Shown one piece after another: positions 40,670-41,541 of a stretch of DNA of 41,541 bases. Location: NCBI GenBank assembly GCA_036835375.1, contig DAITMB010000034.1, positions 1 through 41,541 on the forward strand, written 5' to 3'. Numbering within the stretch: position 1 is the first letter of the stretch; each line of letters opens with the position of its first letter. The position numbers and the translations under genes were made by a program. Below the pieces are notes generated by a model. That model saw nothing but the letters and a program-made list of their open reading frames with translations. It was not told where the DNA came from and ran no database searches. The DNA comes from JANQTF01 sp036835375 (GTDB lineage: Bacteria; Bacteroidota; Bacteroidia; J057).

Positions 40670-41541
40670 ATGCTTCATTTTACTGCTGCCTCCGATGTCC
40701 CTGACATAGCTTCCCTGCTGAAACAAGCTGCTGCCTTCAAGGCCGATCCGCTGCGCGAGCATCAACTGGGTCGTGGCAAGACCTTGGGGCTTATTTTTTT
40801 TAATCCCAGCCTACGTACCCGCCTCAGCACCCAAAAGGCCGCGAATCTGCTGGGTCTGCCTTGCATCGTGATGAATATCGGCACGGATGGATGGCAACTG
40901 GAGTTTGAGGATGGTGCCGTGATGAATGGAGGCGCAGCCGAACACATCAAAGACGCCGCCGCAGTGATGGGTCGATATTGCGATCTCCTCGGAATCCGAT
41001 CTTTTCCTGGCTTGAAGGACCGCGAAAAAGATTACAACGAAGAGGTGATCGAAGCTTTCAAACGCTATGCTGGCGTACCGATCATTAGCCTAGAAAGTGC
41101 CACACGTCACCCGCTCCAGTCCTTGGCAGATCTGCTCACCATAGAATCTTGCCGCCAAGTCGAGCGGCCCAAAGTCGTGTTGTCTTGGGCACCTCACCCC
41201 AAAGCGCTGCCTCAAGCCGTAGCGAATTCTTTCGCCGAATGGATGAGACTCGCCAACCATGACTTGGTGATTACTCATCCAGAAGGCTACGAGTTGGCAG
41301 CGCCTTTTTCTGCGGGGCATCAGGTCACCCATCACCAGGACGAAGCGCTGAAGGATGCAGATTTTGTGTATGTGAAAAATTGGTCCAGCTACCGTCAATA
41401 TGGCCAAATCCTGAACCAAGACCCATCTTGGACCATCACTCCGGCAAAGATGGCGCTCACGAATCGAGCCAAATTCATGCACTGCCTCCCTGTACGCCGA
41501 AACGTGATCGTGGCAGACGAGGTCATCGACGGCCCGGATTC
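40670..41541 (+). CDS. argF': N-acylornithine carbamoyltransferase ArgF' (3' truncated)
   Basis: About 290 residues are visible before the window ends. It is of the N-acylornithine type: FFNPSLRTRLSTQKAA replaces the STRTR loop of ornithine carbamoyltransferases, and GWQLEFEDGAVMNGGAAEHIKDAA, SLESATRHPLQSLADL and HCLPVRRNVIVADEV are family blocks. Xanthomonas enzymes use N-acetylornithine and Bacteroides fragilis uses N-succinylornithine. From memory, a residue in the loop before EH decides (Glu versus Pro); here it appears to be Ala90, so the substrate is open. Carbamoylation of an acylated ornithine means that deacylation happens after this step. It is preceded by a 153-bp spacer with a T run near 40585 but no clear hairpin. 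Confidence 0.92.
   Translation, partial: MLHFTAASDVPDIASLLKQAAAFKADPLREHQLGRGKTLGLIFFNPSLRTRLSTQKAANLLGLPCIVMNIGTDGWQLEFEDGAVMNGGAAEHIKDAAAVMGRYCDLLGIRSFPGLKDREKDYNEEVIEAFKRYAGVPIISLESATRHPLQSLADLLTIESCRQVERPKVVLSWAPHPKALPQAVANSFAEWMRLANHDLVITHPEGYELAAPFSAGHQVTHHQDEALKDADFVYVKNWSSYRQYGQILNQDPSWTITPAKMALTNRAKFMHCLPVRRNVIVADEVIDGPD

Noticed and set aside
1..41541. tRNA, rRNA, CRISPR arrays, insertion sequences, attachment sites
   Set aside because: Scanned by eye for T-loop-like motifs, regularly spaced repeats, transposase motifs and terminal repeats; none found. A tool-based scan (tRNAscan-SE, Infernal, ISfinder) would be needed to exclude them firmly.

Overview
The window reads as a chromosomal stretch of a member of the Bacteroidota, probably a Cytophagia or Saprospiria-like lineage. 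The grounds are: Bacteroidota-type promoter -7 elements (TAnnTTTG) in front of several genes, few Shine-Dalgarno sites, a type IX secretion protein (PorQ-like) beside a secreted protein with a C-terminal sorting domain, an N-acyl-ornithine carbamoyltransferase of the ArgF' type, and DUF2480 and DUF3817 genes. Two runs of exactly 100 N (24366-24465 and 33930-34029) are assembly gaps, and each interrupts a gene. No tRNA, rRNA, CRISPR array, transposase or prophage module was recognised.

Layout. 1-1500 (minus strand): a repeated cassette of a short Cys-rich exported peptide and a beta-propeller lipoprotein, with a second copy of the peptide promoter and start running off the left edge. 1558-8454: a purple-acid-phosphatase-like enzyme, a divergent membrane protein, the YifB/ComM ATPase, a small membrane protein and a penicillin-acylase-family hydrolase. 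8697-15685: a TPR protein; dgcA and dgcN (D-glutamate to N-acetyl-L-glutamate); rsmA; pdxA; and an outer-membrane barrel protein, separated from pdxA by a strong bidirectional terminator. 16191-21109: a T9SS cargo protein, a PorQ-like protein, an NHL-type lipoprotein and a small phage_holin_4_2-type membrane protein. 21158-24365: purL (small form) and a gap-truncated alpha/beta hydrolase. 24466-28758: a poorly coding stretch, a small winged-helix-like ORF, a secreted M48 protease and a secreted protein of unknown function. 29023-33042: an isolated nuoM and the mnmH-selD selenium operon. 33403-35788: gap-split hflX, DUF2480, DUF3817 and dtd.

35877-41541 holds the 5' part of an arginine biosynthesis operon: a GNAT acyltransferase (probable N-acylglutamate synthase), argG, argC, argD and a truncated argF'. 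In front of it is a roughly 165-nt leader with a promoter, nested hairpins and an intrinsic terminator that ends about 60 nt before the first gene. Segments of the leader can form mutually exclusive helices, and a 27-codon ORF with Arg codons overlaps the first hairpins. This looks like an attenuator or riboswitch for arginine synthesis, and I regard it as the most interesting undescribed element here. The dgcN-dgcA pair may feed the same pathway, because its product, N-acetyl-L-glutamate, is the arginine precursor if the organism uses acetylated intermediates.

Second in interest is the peptide/propeller cassette: a duplicated promoter region with a 9-bp homopolymer in the promoter spacer of one copy, a lost ATG in the other copy, and a perfect 13-bp hairpin between peptide and lipoprotein. 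All functional calls come from reading motifs by eye; no database search was run.
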